A stretch of DNA of 31,420 nt from Anaerolineales bacterium (lineage in GTDB: Bacteria > Chloroflexota > Anaerolineae > Anaerolineales > JABWBV01), in contig JALUWE010000435.1 of the NCBI GenBank assembly GCA_027019845.1, forward strand, positions 1 through 31,420, read 5' to 3'. The translations under genes were made by a program, and so were the position numbers. Every line of letters begins with the position of its first letter. Within the stretch, counting starts at the first letter, position 1. Positions 7,964 to 16,320 of this stretch are shown here, piece after piece. The notes beneath the pieces were generated by a model that saw nothing but the letters and a program-made list of their open reading frames with translations, searched no databases and was not told the origin of the DNA.

Positions 7964-8728
7964 CTAAAATTGCCTCTTTTTGTGCAATTGCCGAAAGATA
8001 TCGTTTATCAAAAAAGGAAGTAAAAACCAGGGTTCCACCAGATATCGTCGCCAGAGCCTGCCAGGTTCGCTGATGAGTCTGTAAAGCCATTCGAGCCCCA
8101 TTCGTCCCATCCAACGCGGTGGAGAGGGGATCGCCCCGGCGATATAGTCGAAACAAGCGCCTACGGTCAATATGACATTCACTGAAAGTTGATCCAGATT
8201 TTGCACGATCCATTTTTCCTGGATCGGCATTCCCATACCCACCATGAGAATATGGGGATGAAAACTTCGAATGGCCTCGATTACCTTTTCGTTCTCGCTG
8301 CCGTTTTTTTGAAAATAGCCATGATAGGTTTGCACAGTCAGGCCAGGGAAGTTTTTTTTCAACATGCCGGCCGCTGTAGCAGCAACCCCTGGTTTCCCCC
8401 CGAGATAGTAAACTCGCCAGTTTTGTTTTTCCGCCAGAGAAAGTAGGGGAGAGAGCCAGTCAACGTATGTGACTCGCTGATCTTTCTCGAGCGGATAGCC
8501 GAGTAGTTTTCCCCATTGCAAGAGCGGCATGCTATCGATGTGAATAACCTTGGCCAACGCATAAATTTGGCGCATCTCGGGTTCCCTGTGATACAGGTAG
8601 ATGCTGTGAAGATTATGGTTAGCAATAATCCATTTCTTGTTGTGAATCACAGCTTGAGTAATGAGATTATTCAGCTGTGAGATTGTAAAGGGATTAACCT
8701 CGACTCCCAGCAAGGTAAGGCTTTCCAT
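7964..8728 (-). CDS. WecG/TagA/CpsF family glycosyltransferase
   Basis: The 254-residue length is typical for the family. Recognisable stretches are the opening 'LLGVEVNPFTISQL', 'HIDSMPLLQWGKLLG' (position of the catalytic Asp region), 'VYYLGGKPGVA' and 'VGMGMPIQEKWI'. The C-terminal part has 'VGACFDYIAGAIPSPPRWM' followed by 'GLEWLYRLISEPGRLWRRY', which associates with the membrane in this family. These enzymes add an N-acetylmannosamine-type or related sugar to a polyprenyl-pyrophosphate-linked acceptor as the second step of teichoic-acid linker, ECA or EPS synthesis. The start overlaps the end of the upstream GT4 gene by 35 bases. The family's N-terminus matches from this ATG, so the overlap looks genuine, although no clear Shine-Dalgarno sequence is present. 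Confidence 0.92.
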   Translation of the reverse strand: MESLTLLGVEVNPFTISQLNNLITQAVIHNKKWIIANHNLHSIYLYHREPEMRQIYALAKVIHIDSMPLLQWGKLLGYPLEKDQRVTYVDWLSPLLSLAEKQNWRVYYLGGKPGVAATAAGMLKKNFPGLTVQTYHGYFQKNGSENEKVIEAIRSFHPHILMVGMGMPIQEKWIVQNLDQLSVNVILTVGACFDYIAGAIPSPPRWMGRMGLEWLYRLISEPGRLWRRYLVEPWFLLPFLINDIFRQLHKKRQF

Positions 8729-9923
8729 ATTTTTTTTCTAAAATAGTTTCGATCTTTGGGATTGCATCCTGAATTCGAGCTGTCCAGCTATGTCTATTTA
8801 CAACTTCAATTCGGGCTTTCTTTCCAATTTCAGGCCAGGATTCACGTGTGTTCAAGGCAGTTCTAAGAGCTCGTTTCAAATCTTGTTTATCTTCTGGCTG
8901 AAACAAATACCCAGTCTCACCGGCACGAATTACAGTTCTGGCATCTTCGTACGCGGAGGCAATTACTGGCTTTGCCATGGCCATATACTCATAGAGTTTT
9001 AGAGGAGAAAGATACATGGAACCTGACGAGAGAGGGACAGCGCCGGCATAACCCAGGTCAAACCCGGCGATATAAGCAGGTACCTCAGTCCAAGGCACTC
9101 TACCCAGAAAACGTATGTAATCGGCTTGGCCTAAACTACGAGAAAATTCCTCCCATGCAACCCGCATAGGGCCTTCTCCAACTACTACGAGATTTATATC
9201 AACCCCTTCGGAACGCAGTTCAGCCAATGCTTCAATCAAAAGATCTAACCTTTGCCATGTTGACAGGTGGCCGACGAAACCCAGCGTGGATTGCCGAAAA
9301 AATCGCTTTCCTTTATGACGCTCTGGATCGAAATGGGTTGTATCAACCCCATTTGGTAAGACCACTACTTTCTCTGGACGCACGCCAGTTTCGGAGATCA
9401 CTATATCAGCCAGCGCTTGGCTGACACAAATCAGCACATCACACCGACGGTATGCCTCTTGTTCGAAAGCCCTGAGGAGCTTGGAAAGCGCGATCGTGTT
9501 TCGATCCTGCACAGCCTCACGATATAGTAGTGCGTTGGTTTCAAGAATCCAAGGGATCCCTCGCCGTTGAAACCATCTTCCCAGCATCTGAAAGGCTCCG
9601 AATCGCTCGTAGACCCAATCCACCGCGCGAAGTTCTCCTTGGGCGCGCCATCCATTTAATACACCCATCTGTATCCGGAGTATATCAGCTACGACTCGCT
9701 TGACATAGCTGGCACGGAGCGCATCTTCTGTTCGTTCCTCAACTACCCAGTGGCGAGGTACCTTATCCCCCACGATAAAGGGTTTTACTTCCCACCCTAA
9801 CTGCTCAAACCCGCGAATCACACCCATTACATGCGTACGTGGCCCCGAGAGCACAGCGTCTGGCGATGTGGATACTCGCGGCGCACCGGATAAGTATGCT
9901 AGGCGCCGTGTTTGCCTATTCAT
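8694..9923 (-). CDS. GT4-type glycosyltransferase
   Basis: The 409-residue protein has the two Rossmann domains of the GT-B fold. The N-terminal acceptor domain has 'SGPRTHVMGVIRGFEQLGWEV' features of GT4 enzymes. The C-terminal nucleotide-sugar domain starts near 'VVVLPNGVDTTHFDPERH', then 'LGFVGHLSTWQRLDLLIEAL', 'LVVVGEGPMR', and the donor-binding motif 'SPLKLYEYMAMAKPVIAS'. The second Glu of the usual EX7E pair corresponds to the Glu of 'KLYEYMA'. The sugar and acceptor cannot be told from sequence. The gene overlaps the upstream GT4 gene by 8 bases and the downstream WecG-like gene by 35 bases, indicating one transcript. Confidence 0.92.
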   Translation of the reverse strand: MNRQTRRLAYLSGAPRVSTSPDAVLSGPRTHVMGVIRGFEQLGWEVKPFIVGDKVPRHWVVEERTEDALRASYVKRVVADILRIQMGVLNGWRAQGELRAVDWVYERFGAFQMLGRWFQRRGIPWILETNALLYREAVQDRNTIALSKLLRAFEQEAYRRCDVLICVSQALADIVISETGVRPEKVVVLPNGVDTTHFDPERHKGKRFFRQSTLGFVGHLSTWQRLDLLIEALAELRSEGVDINLVVVGEGPMRVAWEEFSRSLGQADYIRFLGRVPWTEVPAYIAGFDLGYAGAVPLSSGSMYLSPLKLYEYMAMAKPVIASAYEDARTVIRAGETGYLFQPEDKQDLKRALRTALNTRESWPEIGKKARIEVVNRHSWTARIQDAIPKIETILEKKYGKPYLAGSRG

Positions 9924-11073
9924 GACAACTATGTTCTACAACAATTTGGTTATAGATTTTTTCAAGTTTACGGTTTTGACGCTCAAGGCTGAATTTTTTC
10001 TCTACTTGACGTCTTCCTGCTGTACCCATTCGCCTGCATAGATCGCGGTCGTTGAGCAAGGTGTAAAGCCGTTTACTTATTTCCTGGATATTCCCTTCCT
10101 CAGTTAAAAAGCCCGTTTCGCCGTGGATAACAGCCTCGGGGATGCCCGCATGACGCGATGCAACCACTGGTACTCCCGATGCCATTGCCTCAAGCACAAC
10201 GATTGGCAATCCCTCAGAGTCGCCGCTGGGGGCGGTAATACTGGGAGCGCATTGTACCCATGCTTTTCTCATATAATGGCGTACGGTCTTGTGAGACTGC
10301 GCGCCTAAAAAAATGCAATTTTGTCTCAAGTTCAGGAACTCAGCGGCAAGTTTTTCAAGCTTTTCTCGTTCGGTCCCGTCTCCGATTATTACCAATTTGG
10401 CTGAGGGTATTGCTTTGGCCACTTCTCGAAAGGCTTGTATCAAGAATTCGCACCCCTTTTTGGGGACCAGCCTTCCAACGAAGAGAGCCAATGGATCATG
10501 CTCTGGGTTGGGAGTGTTTTTGAATTGACTTACATTTACTCCAATATAGTGGGTTACTATTCGCTGTTCAGGAAATCCCCGCTCAATTAAGCGTTGCCGT
10601 ATAAAATCAGATACTGCAATAAAGAGATTTGCACGCTTTATGAGTTTTAATTTCTGCCATATAAGTTTTTTGTGAGTATAGTTGTTTGCAAATTGAGGTT
10701 TTAGCGTGGCATCTCTTCCATGAAAGGTGACGATCAGAGGTAATTGTAGTTTTTCTGCTATGGGAATTGAAATCAAACCGTCTGGCCCAAAGTGTGCGTG
10801 TATCAGCGAAGGACTTCGTTCTTGGATCCAATGTAATACATCTGGCGGTATCCATCCGAAAACTTTGAAACCAAACTCCCGCAGCCATCCATGTTTGTTA
10901 CCTGTATTTATCAGAAACATACGATCATTAGGCAGTGAGATGCGGGGTTCACTGGATAGTTTGCTCCCTAGAAGAAACGCCTTGTACTGGTTGAGAAGCA
11001 AGGTTTGATTGTATATGAAAGTCTCCGAGATCGGCAAAAGATGGTTGCGGTAGATAAGTACATGACGCTTCAT
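9916..11073 (-). CDS. GT4-type glycosyltransferase (WcaL/AmsK-like)
   Basis: The 385-residue GT-B enzyme opens with 'LPISETFIYNQ', a start typical of colanic-acid and amylovoran type GT4 enzymes. It continues with 'LIHAHFGPDGL' and 'VTFHGRDAT'. The C-terminal domain has 'ALFVGRLVPKKGCEFLIQAF', 'LVIIGDGTEREKLE' and the EX7E region 'GDSEGLPIVVLEAMASGVPV', then 'GIPEAVIHGETGFL'. It probably adds one sugar to the lipid-linked repeat unit in the cytoplasm. The ATG follows the TAG of the O-antigen-ligase-like gene by 3 bases. Base composition is lower in G+C than in the sugar-transferase gene downstream. Confidence 0.92.
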   Translation of the reverse strand: MKRHVLIYRNHLLPISETFIYNQTLLLNQYKAFLLGSKLSSEPRISLPNDRMFLINTGNKHGWLREFGFKVFGWIPPDVLHWIQERSPSLIHAHFGPDGLISIPIAEKLQLPLIVTFHGRDATLKPQFANNYTHKKLIWQKLKLIKRANLFIAVSDFIRQRLIERGFPEQRIVTHYIGVNVSQFKNTPNPEHDPLALFVGRLVPKKGCEFLIQAFREVAKAIPSAKLVIIGDGTEREKLEKLAAEFLNLRQNCIFLGAQSHKTVRHYMRKAWVQCAPSITAPSGDSEGLPIVVLEAMASGVPVVASRHAGIPEAVIHGETGFLTEEGNIQEISKRLYTLLNDRDLCRRMGTAGRRQVEKKFSLERQNRKLEKIYNQIVVEHSCHE

Positions 11074-11076
11074 CTT

Positions 11077-12345
11077 CTAAGTGACCTCATTCAGTCCTTT
11101 TTGAGGGGACATATCCTCTGAAATTAAATAGAAATACACAACGACGAGGAAAACCCAATAGATTGCTGTTCCTAATCTAGATTCCATCAATAGAGCATAA
11201 GCGCCATTGAGAAATAGAAATGATACGGAAAATAGAAAACCTGCGTTATATAGGGGCTGGTTGGCATGGTTGCGCTTTTCTTTTAGCAAAAATCTTCCTG
11301 TCCGAAACAATACAAAGAGAACCAATGCCGTCCCTAACACCATTCCTACAAAACCAACCTCTAACCAAAGATCAAGATAACCATTGTGAGCATGGGTGGG
11401 CTCCCAAGGTAGTAAATTCCAGATGCCTAAATAAGGCCCTTCTTGTCCAAACCAAAACGCTCCATATCCAAACCCGAGTAGCGGTCGCTCCAGTATGTAA
11501 GGGATCAAAGCATTCCAGAGGGGAATGCGTCCTGTTAGAGTAAGGCTCTTTCCGAAAAGAGAGGCGGCGTCTTCTAGATAAGCGCTAATCAGAAACCCGG
11601 TAGGCAATGCTATGGCCATTCCAAAAGAAACGCAGGCAACTCGTAATATTTTGTGAATTCTGGCCATAAAGTGCATAGACCACCATGCACCAAATGCTAA
11701 AAGCAACGCTAGAAGGGATGTGAATGACCGAGAACCAATCAGAACCCCAACGGCTAGCATTAACAATAGAGCCAATATAAGCCGTTGTATTCTCCCTGCT
11801 TCTCTCAGCAGGACAAAAAAAACTATCGTAGCCAGTACAGTTGTACGACCGAGTATGTTTTTATGAGTCATAACACCTTGCCACGCCCCCGCATCTTTTC
11901 CTACCATTACGCCCCACATTGGATAAACAACCACCGCTACAAGACTGGCTATTACGACGATCCCTAATGTTGTACCCAGTATGCGTAGCGTGGTCTTTGG
12001 AGGATAGCGTACCACTAGTAGGAGACCATATAGTGCTCCAAGACATGCGGCCAATCCTCGCCGGAGGGTAATCAGAGGGGCAATAGACCAAAGTGCCGAG
12101 AGTAACACCCAACTCAATAAGATCCAGAGCAGTCTCCCGCGAATCGCTACAGAAATAGTCCTCCGGGGTTGCAAGATCATAAAGATGATTCCAAGGTAAG
12201 CAATGCCAAGGGTCAGGCGCTGGACGGGATCCCCTTCGCTTAGGTTAATGTCCCCAAGTACCTGCTGCCGCCATAGCGGTATGAAAGCTCCTGTAAGAAG
12301 TACAAGAGAGAAGATGTGCCATATCATTTCTGCCGTTCGTCGCAT
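11077..12345 (-). CDS. O-antigen polymerase/ligase family membrane protein (Wzy/WaaL-like)
   Basis: The 422-residue protein has ten or more hydrophobic helices. Two motif regions of the Wzy_C / WaaL superfamily are visible: 'GVMTHKNILGRTTVLA' and, in the large extracytoplasmic loop, 'FGYGAFWFGQ' followed by 'PTHAHNGYLDLWLEVGFVG'. The His in each segment is a likely functional residue. In the family these proteins either polymerise flipped repeat units or ligate a finished chain to an acceptor. With a flippase in the same locus, polymerisation (Wzy role) fits best, but the two roles cannot be told apart here. The start is the ATG at 12345, about 50 bases after the methyltransferase gene. Confidence 0.88.
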   Translation of the reverse strand: MRRTAEMIWHIFSLVLLTGAFIPLWRQQVLGDINLSEGDPVQRLTLGIAYLGIIFMILQPRRTISVAIRGRLLWILLSWVLLSALWSIAPLITLRRGLAACLGALYGLLLVVRYPPKTTLRILGTTLGIVVIASLVAVVVYPMWGVMVGKDAGAWQGVMTHKNILGRTTVLATIVFFVLLREAGRIQRLILALLLMLAVGVLIGSRSFTSLLALLLAFGAWWSMHFMARIHKILRVACVSFGMAIALPTGFLISAYLEDAASLFGKSLTLTGRIPLWNALIPYILERPLLGFGYGAFWFGQEGPYLGIWNLLPWEPTHAHNGYLDLWLEVGFVGMVLGTALVLFVLFRTGRFLLKEKRNHANQPLYNAGFLFSVSFLFLNGAYALLMESRLGTAIYWVFLVVVYFYLISEDMSPQKGLNEVT

Positions 12346-12395
12346 GCTTTTACCCGAAAGCTGGTGTTCTCCAACCCGACTCGGAAAGTGTCTAT

Positions 12396-13127
12396 TTACG
12401 AGAACGTAGCCTCTAAAACTAATGTAGATCGGAACAATGGGAATTTGCTCAATATCACTCGTTTAGGATACGAAAACATCGTCTGAAAAACCCAAGGAAA
12501 GTACTGACACATATATAATGCCTCAACAGAGTAACCAGCAAGAACCATGCATTTCGTGAGTGTATAAGGCGTAAACCAATAGCGATGATCTGAGTTGATT
12601 ATCTCTCGATGTCTAATAGCATGCTTAAAATTGTCAATATAGAACGCATTTGGCACTGTGACAACTATTCTTAATATCTTCTTTTGATAGCGTCGTCTAA
12701 GCGTTGTTAAAAAGCCTATCGGATCATCAATATGTTCGAGTATTTCACCAGCAATGAGGTAATCCCAATCCCCTTCAAGTATTTTAGGTATATCATCGGA
12801 TATCATATTTCCAACAATCACGTTTTCATAACCATATTTTGAACGTATGTAAGCAATCGCATCACCGTCAATGTCAATTCCAAGACACTCTTGAGCGCTT
12901 CGAGTGAGTCTAGCATGTAACCAGCGATCTTGGCGAATCTTCTCATCTATAATTGCCAAGTGGTCTGTGCATCCTAAATGAACAACTCGTTTTCCAACAA
13001 CAATTCTTTCAAGTAGGCTTAGTCGGTCTGTTAAAGGATGATTATCGTTATTTAAGCTAAAGACTAACTGTCTATCAAATTTCGTGCCTAAAATATATTG
13101 GGAATATTTTTTCTGTGGAGAGTACAT
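12396..13127 (-). CDS. Class I SAM-dependent methyltransferase
   Basis: This 243-residue protein carries a methyltransferase fold. Motif I is 'RVVHLGCTDHLA' (about 47-58), the acidic end of strand 2 is 'CLGIDIDGDAI', and motif IV/post-IV is 'DYLIAGEILEHIDDPIGFL'. Then come 'IVVTVPNAF' and 'NSDHRYWFTPYTL', similar to family members that act on sugars or lipids. Motif I is slightly off consensus (GCTDH instead of GCGxG). The likely role is methylation of a sugar in the glycan, inferred from context. The gene is distinctly A+T-rich compared with the flippase and TPR genes, supporting separate acquisition of this part of the cluster. Confidence 0.85.
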   Translation of the reverse strand: MYSPQKKYSQYILGTKFDRQLVFSLNNDNHPLTDRLSLLERIVVGKRVVHLGCTDHLAIIDEKIRQDRWLHARLTRSAQECLGIDIDGDAIAYIRSKYGYENVIVGNMISDDIPKILEGDWDYLIAGEILEHIDDPIGFLTTLRRRYQKKILRIVVTVPNAFYIDNFKHAIRHREIINSDHRYWFTPYTLTKCMVLAGYSVEALYMCQYFPWVFQTMFSYPKRVILSKFPLFRSTLVLEATFS

Positions 13128-13148
13128 ATTCTTACCTGTTTGTGATAT

Positions 13149-14063
13149 TTAAACTCTCTGATGTCTGTAACGCCAATCCGCAAGGTCTCGCCCAAGTAAC
13201 CTTTCCAGATATATGATATCTTTGGCAAAATAGGTCTCTAATTCAGCACGTACCTCTGGAGCTAGTGGGGGTCGTGGTCGCTGTCGAGTGTTGATTCCTT
13301 GTAAACGTTGAATAATACCCAAACTGCGCTTAGGGAGAAGCCCTTCCGCATGCTTGAACAATGCTACGATTCGGGCGAGTGAGTAGATAGCCTTTCCCAT
13401 ACGCCTAGAGCGCCACTCCCGAGCAGGGTTATGCACTGGAAACTCCTTTCGACCATCATCCGGCACGCCCAGAAAGTTAATCACTCGCAGATATTCCCGG
13501 CGCGGATTCTTTTTCATATCATCCAATAACAAAACCAATACCCGCTCTTTGGGTACAATGGTATATAACCGCTCTAACTGCTCACTTAGTCGGCACCATG
13601 AAGGGTAATCTAAAAGGATGGGATCTTTACATCCAGGGGGCACCTGCTTTCCTTCGCGACGCTTAGGGGCCAGACACCATGCCTGATAGAAATCGTCTAT
13701 GTTTTCATTGAACGACCGTACTTGTTGTTCATGTAAGGAATAGGCCATGTCGACCGGGTTGCGCACCATCACGATATATTGCCCTGTGTGAATTGTATGC
13801 TCAATAGCCGGAACCGCAACTTTAGAGAATAGATAGGTGGCTGACGCTTCACCTATTCGAAGATGTTGTTTACTGGCCCTCGAGAATAATCTCAAGTAAA
13901 TTGCCCATTCTGTTATCACTCTATTTTGAATATCTTCCGAAAAATAAAAAGGTTCTTTAATTGGGCTCATGTAAATTTGCGGATGGCCCGAAAGCCATGC
14001 GGCCAGTGAACTAGTTCCACATTTTGGAGCACCTATAATGAAAAAATTAGGCAGCTGCATCAT
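13149..14063 (-). CDS. PAPS-dependent sulfotransferase, downstream copy
   Basis: The 304-residue protein has both signatures of PAPS-binding sulfotransferases. The 5'-phosphosulfate loop is 'FFIIGAPKCGTSSLAAWL' (residues about 7-24). The 3'-phosphate-binding segment is 'QYIVMVRNPVDMAYSLHEQ' (about 94-112). 'MSPIKEPFYF' and 'HLRIGEASATYLFS' also match the heparan-sulfate-sulfotransferase-like group. It should transfer sulfate from PAPS to a hydroxyl of the glycan or its precursor. Its start overlaps the stop of the paralogue upstream by 4 bases (ATGA). It has the same length as that paralogue and aligns along its whole span, so a tandem duplication followed by divergence is likely. Confidence 0.92.
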   Translation of the reverse strand: MMQLPNFFIIGAPKCGTSSLAAWLSGHPQIYMSPIKEPFYFSEDIQNRVITEWAIYLRLFSRASKQHLRIGEASATYLFSKVAVPAIEHTIHTGQYIVMVRNPVDMAYSLHEQQVRSFNENIDDFYQAWCLAPKRREGKQVPPGCKDPILLDYPSWCRLSEQLERLYTIVPKERVLVLLLDDMKKNPRREYLRVINFLGVPDDGRKEFPVHNPAREWRSRRMGKAIYSLARIVALFKHAEGLLPKRSLGIIQRLQGINTRQRPRPPLAPEVRAELETYFAKDIIYLERLLGRDLADWRYRHQRV

Positions 14064-14974
14064 AATAGGCTCCTGGAATTTTGAAGCCAGTGGGATAAAT
14101 CCCTTTTAAGAATTTCGCCTAGTTTTTTTATTTCTGATTCAAAGCAAAGTTCCAATTCGCACCGGAGTTCAGCAGGTAGCGGTTCTCTTTTTCTAGGGTC
14201 TTTGTTGATTCTGTTGAGAGCACGAATGATAACAGAATTTTTTGGTGCTAGACCCATTCTAGCTCGAGTAACAAGTTCAGCTTTACGGAGAATAATTATC
14301 AATTTTTGCAATGTCGCTGAGCGCACTCGCTTAGCTGGATTAAAAACTTGAAAATTATTGAGCCCATCGTCTGGTAGTCCAAGAAAGTTTAGAACCTTTA
14401 GGTATTCTATACGGGGAGATTTTTTTATGTCGTCCAACAATAAAATAAGTAATCGTTCGGGCGGAATCCATTGTGTCAATCGCTCCAATTGACTTCCAAG
14501 ATTGCATACAGCTTGATAATCAAGCAGTCTTGGTTCTCTAATCCAACGCCCTGCATTTTTGCCCACTCGCCGATTTGAGGATTCTTTGAACGCTTTTTCA
14601 AAATCTGCTATGGGCTCTATTTGATCGATGAAGAACTGTTCATGCAGTGAATATGCCATGTCAACAGGGTTTCGAACAAGAACGATATATCTCACCTGGC
14701 CTATTTCTTTTTCAATTGTTGGTACAGCAAGGTTTGAATAGAGATACCAGACGGTAGCTTCACCTATAGCTAGATGATGGTTTTCAGCGCGGGAAAACAA
14801 TGAGAGGTATTCTCTTTCAGTCATTCGAAATCTTTGGGCAAGATCCCGGTCAAAATATCGGGGTTCCTTGTTTGGTGATATATATATGTTCGGGTGAAGT
14901 TCAAGCCAGCGAACCAAAGATGTTGTTCCACACTTCGGAGCCCCGATTATAAAAAAATTTGGTTTTTTGATCAT
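14060..14974 (-). CDS. PAPS-dependent sulfotransferase, upstream copy
   Basis: The 304-residue protein is a paralogue of the next gene. The 5'-phosphosulfate loop is 'FFIIGAPKCGTTSLVRWL', and the 3'-phosphate segment is 'RYIVLVRNPVDMAYSLHEQ'. Shared stretches include 'SPNKEPRYFDRDL', 'LAIGEATVWYLYS' and 'LLILLLDDIKKSPR'. The C-terminal third differs most from the sister copy, which may change acceptor choice (sugar or position). The gene is A+T-rich. The start overlaps the flippase stop by 4 bases. Two sulfotransferases in a glycan locus imply a polysaccharide with sulfate groups at two sites or on two residues. This is inference from context. Confidence 0.92.
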   Translation of the reverse strand: MIKKPNFFIIGAPKCGTTSLVRWLELHPNIYISPNKEPRYFDRDLAQRFRMTEREYLSLFSRAENHHLAIGEATVWYLYSNLAVPTIEKEIGQVRYIVLVRNPVDMAYSLHEQFFIDQIEPIADFEKAFKESSNRRVGKNAGRWIREPRLLDYQAVCNLGSQLERLTQWIPPERLLILLLDDIKKSPRIEYLKVLNFLGLPDDGLNNFQVFNPAKRVRSATLQKLIIILRKAELVTRARMGLAPKNSVIIRALNRINKDPRKREPLPAELRCELELCFESEIKKLGEILKRDLSHWLQNSRSLL

Positions 14975-16320
14975 ATTTGACTTGAAGGAAAACCAAACGC
15001 CAAACTATTAATCCCCAACCGCTTCCGCACTGCCCACCACAACAGAACATTCCAAACTATCATTGATAAAGAGGTGGCCAGGGCCGCACCGGGCGTTCCC
15101 AACAATGGTACCAGCACCAAATTAAGCATCACGTTTAAGGCGGCAGCAATTGCCATGCCTTTTACTGTGTCCTGTTCGTGACCGGTCATGTTCAACAAAA
15201 ATCCCACCGACCCAGCTGATGAGTTGATGAATTGCCCTATGACGAGGATGAGAAGAGGGGTATATCCTGTCGCATAACTTTCTCCAAAAACAATCTGCAA
15301 GAATGGCTGCCCGAAAAGAACAAAAAAAGCTGTGGCGATAGCGCTAAATGCCAGGACACCTCTTGCACTGAGGGTGACAACGCGTTGAAGCCGAGCGAAA
15401 TCCCCCCTGGTGTAGAGTTGTGCGAAGCGCGGCGCTACCACAAGATTAGCCGCCTGGAGGCCGAGGGAAGTCAGGGTGGCAGCCTGTACTGCCACTCTGT
15501 AAATTCCCACCTGTCCGGAATCTTGGAAGAGGCCAAGCACGAGAATATCGGTTCTGTTGTTCACCACCCCCATTCCCGCGATAAGGGTGAAAGGCAATGC
15601 GCTGGCCAGCCAGGCTCGATGGGACATGCGGGGTTTTGCTGTTTTCACGGCGGTTGGCGTATGACGCCATAAAAGCCAGCTGCCAGCGCTAAATGCAAGA
15701 GCTGCTGCCAAAACCTGTAAGGCCATTGCCAAGGAGGCAGAAAGCCTGATTTGAAGAACAAACAGCCAAACCGCTACGAAAGTTAAAAACAAAGCAGGCT
15801 GAAGCACCAATTCCGTGGAGATTCCCGCAATCATCCTGCGTAATCCTCTCAAGGCAGCCCCGCGCAAATTTCCAAGCGCGATCAGAGGCACCAGTAACAC
15901 CCCCCAAACGACTACCCCCCAATCGGTGGTAGTGAGTTGGTCGGAAAAGAGTCCCACCCCTAAGAGGGATAAAAGAACCAGAATCAACCCTGCTGCTACG
16001 GCGGCAAGCCCGGACCAGCGCCAGATGCCTTTGATCCAGGCTGGTTCTTCGCGGGTAGCCCCCCTCGCTGTCTCGCGCAGCACAAGATTGCGCAGTCCGC
16101 CAACTAAAGGTCTGGCTAACACCCACACCAGGGTGTAGGCGTAGGCGTAGACCCCGTAAGTTTCCGGCCCCATGGTGCGGGCTAAAACCACCGTCACAAG
16201 AAAGCCAAGAGTGGTAGCGCTGATTTTGAGAAAGAAACTCCAACCTGCTTCAACAGCCAGGTTGGTTTGTAAAACAGCGCGCAATTTATCGAAAATTGAA
16301 ATTTCTCTGGCTACTTTCAC
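14971..16320 (-). CDS. Wzx-like polysaccharide flippase (MOP superfamily)
   Basis: The 449-residue protein has twelve or more predicted membrane helices. The opening 'NLAVEAGWSFFLKISATTLGFLV' and 'VVLARTMGPETYGVYAYAYT' match the start of oligosaccharide flippases. 'NNRTDILVLGLFQDSGQVGIYRVA' is the repeat-two equivalent, and 'GTPGAALATSLSMIVWNVLL' is typical of the C-terminal part. Its role is to move the lipid-linked repeat unit across the membrane for polymerisation. The start overlaps the stop of the TPR gene by 4 bases. G+C content returns here to the level of the TPR gene, so the compositional break lies near 15.0 kb, at the border with the sulfotransferase. Confidence 0.9.
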   Translation of the reverse strand: MKVAREISIFDKLRAVLQTNLAVEAGWSFFLKISATTLGFLVTVVLARTMGPETYGVYAYAYTLVWVLARPLVGGLRNLVLRETARGATREEPAWIKGIWRWSGLAAVAAGLILVLLSLLGVGLFSDQLTTTDWGVVVWGVLLVPLIALGNLRGAALRGLRRMIAGISTELVLQPALFLTFVAVWLFVLQIRLSASLAMALQVLAAALAFSAGSWLLWRHTPTAVKTAKPRMSHRAWLASALPFTLIAGMGVVNNRTDILVLGLFQDSGQVGIYRVAVQAATLTSLGLQAANLVVAPRFAQLYTRGDFARLQRVVTLSARGVLAFSAIATAFFVLFGQPFLQIVFGESYATGYTPLLILVIGQFINSSAGSVGFLLNMTGHEQDTVKGMAIAAALNVMLNLVLVPLLGTPGAALATSLSMIVWNVLLWWAVRKRLGINSLAFGFPSSQI

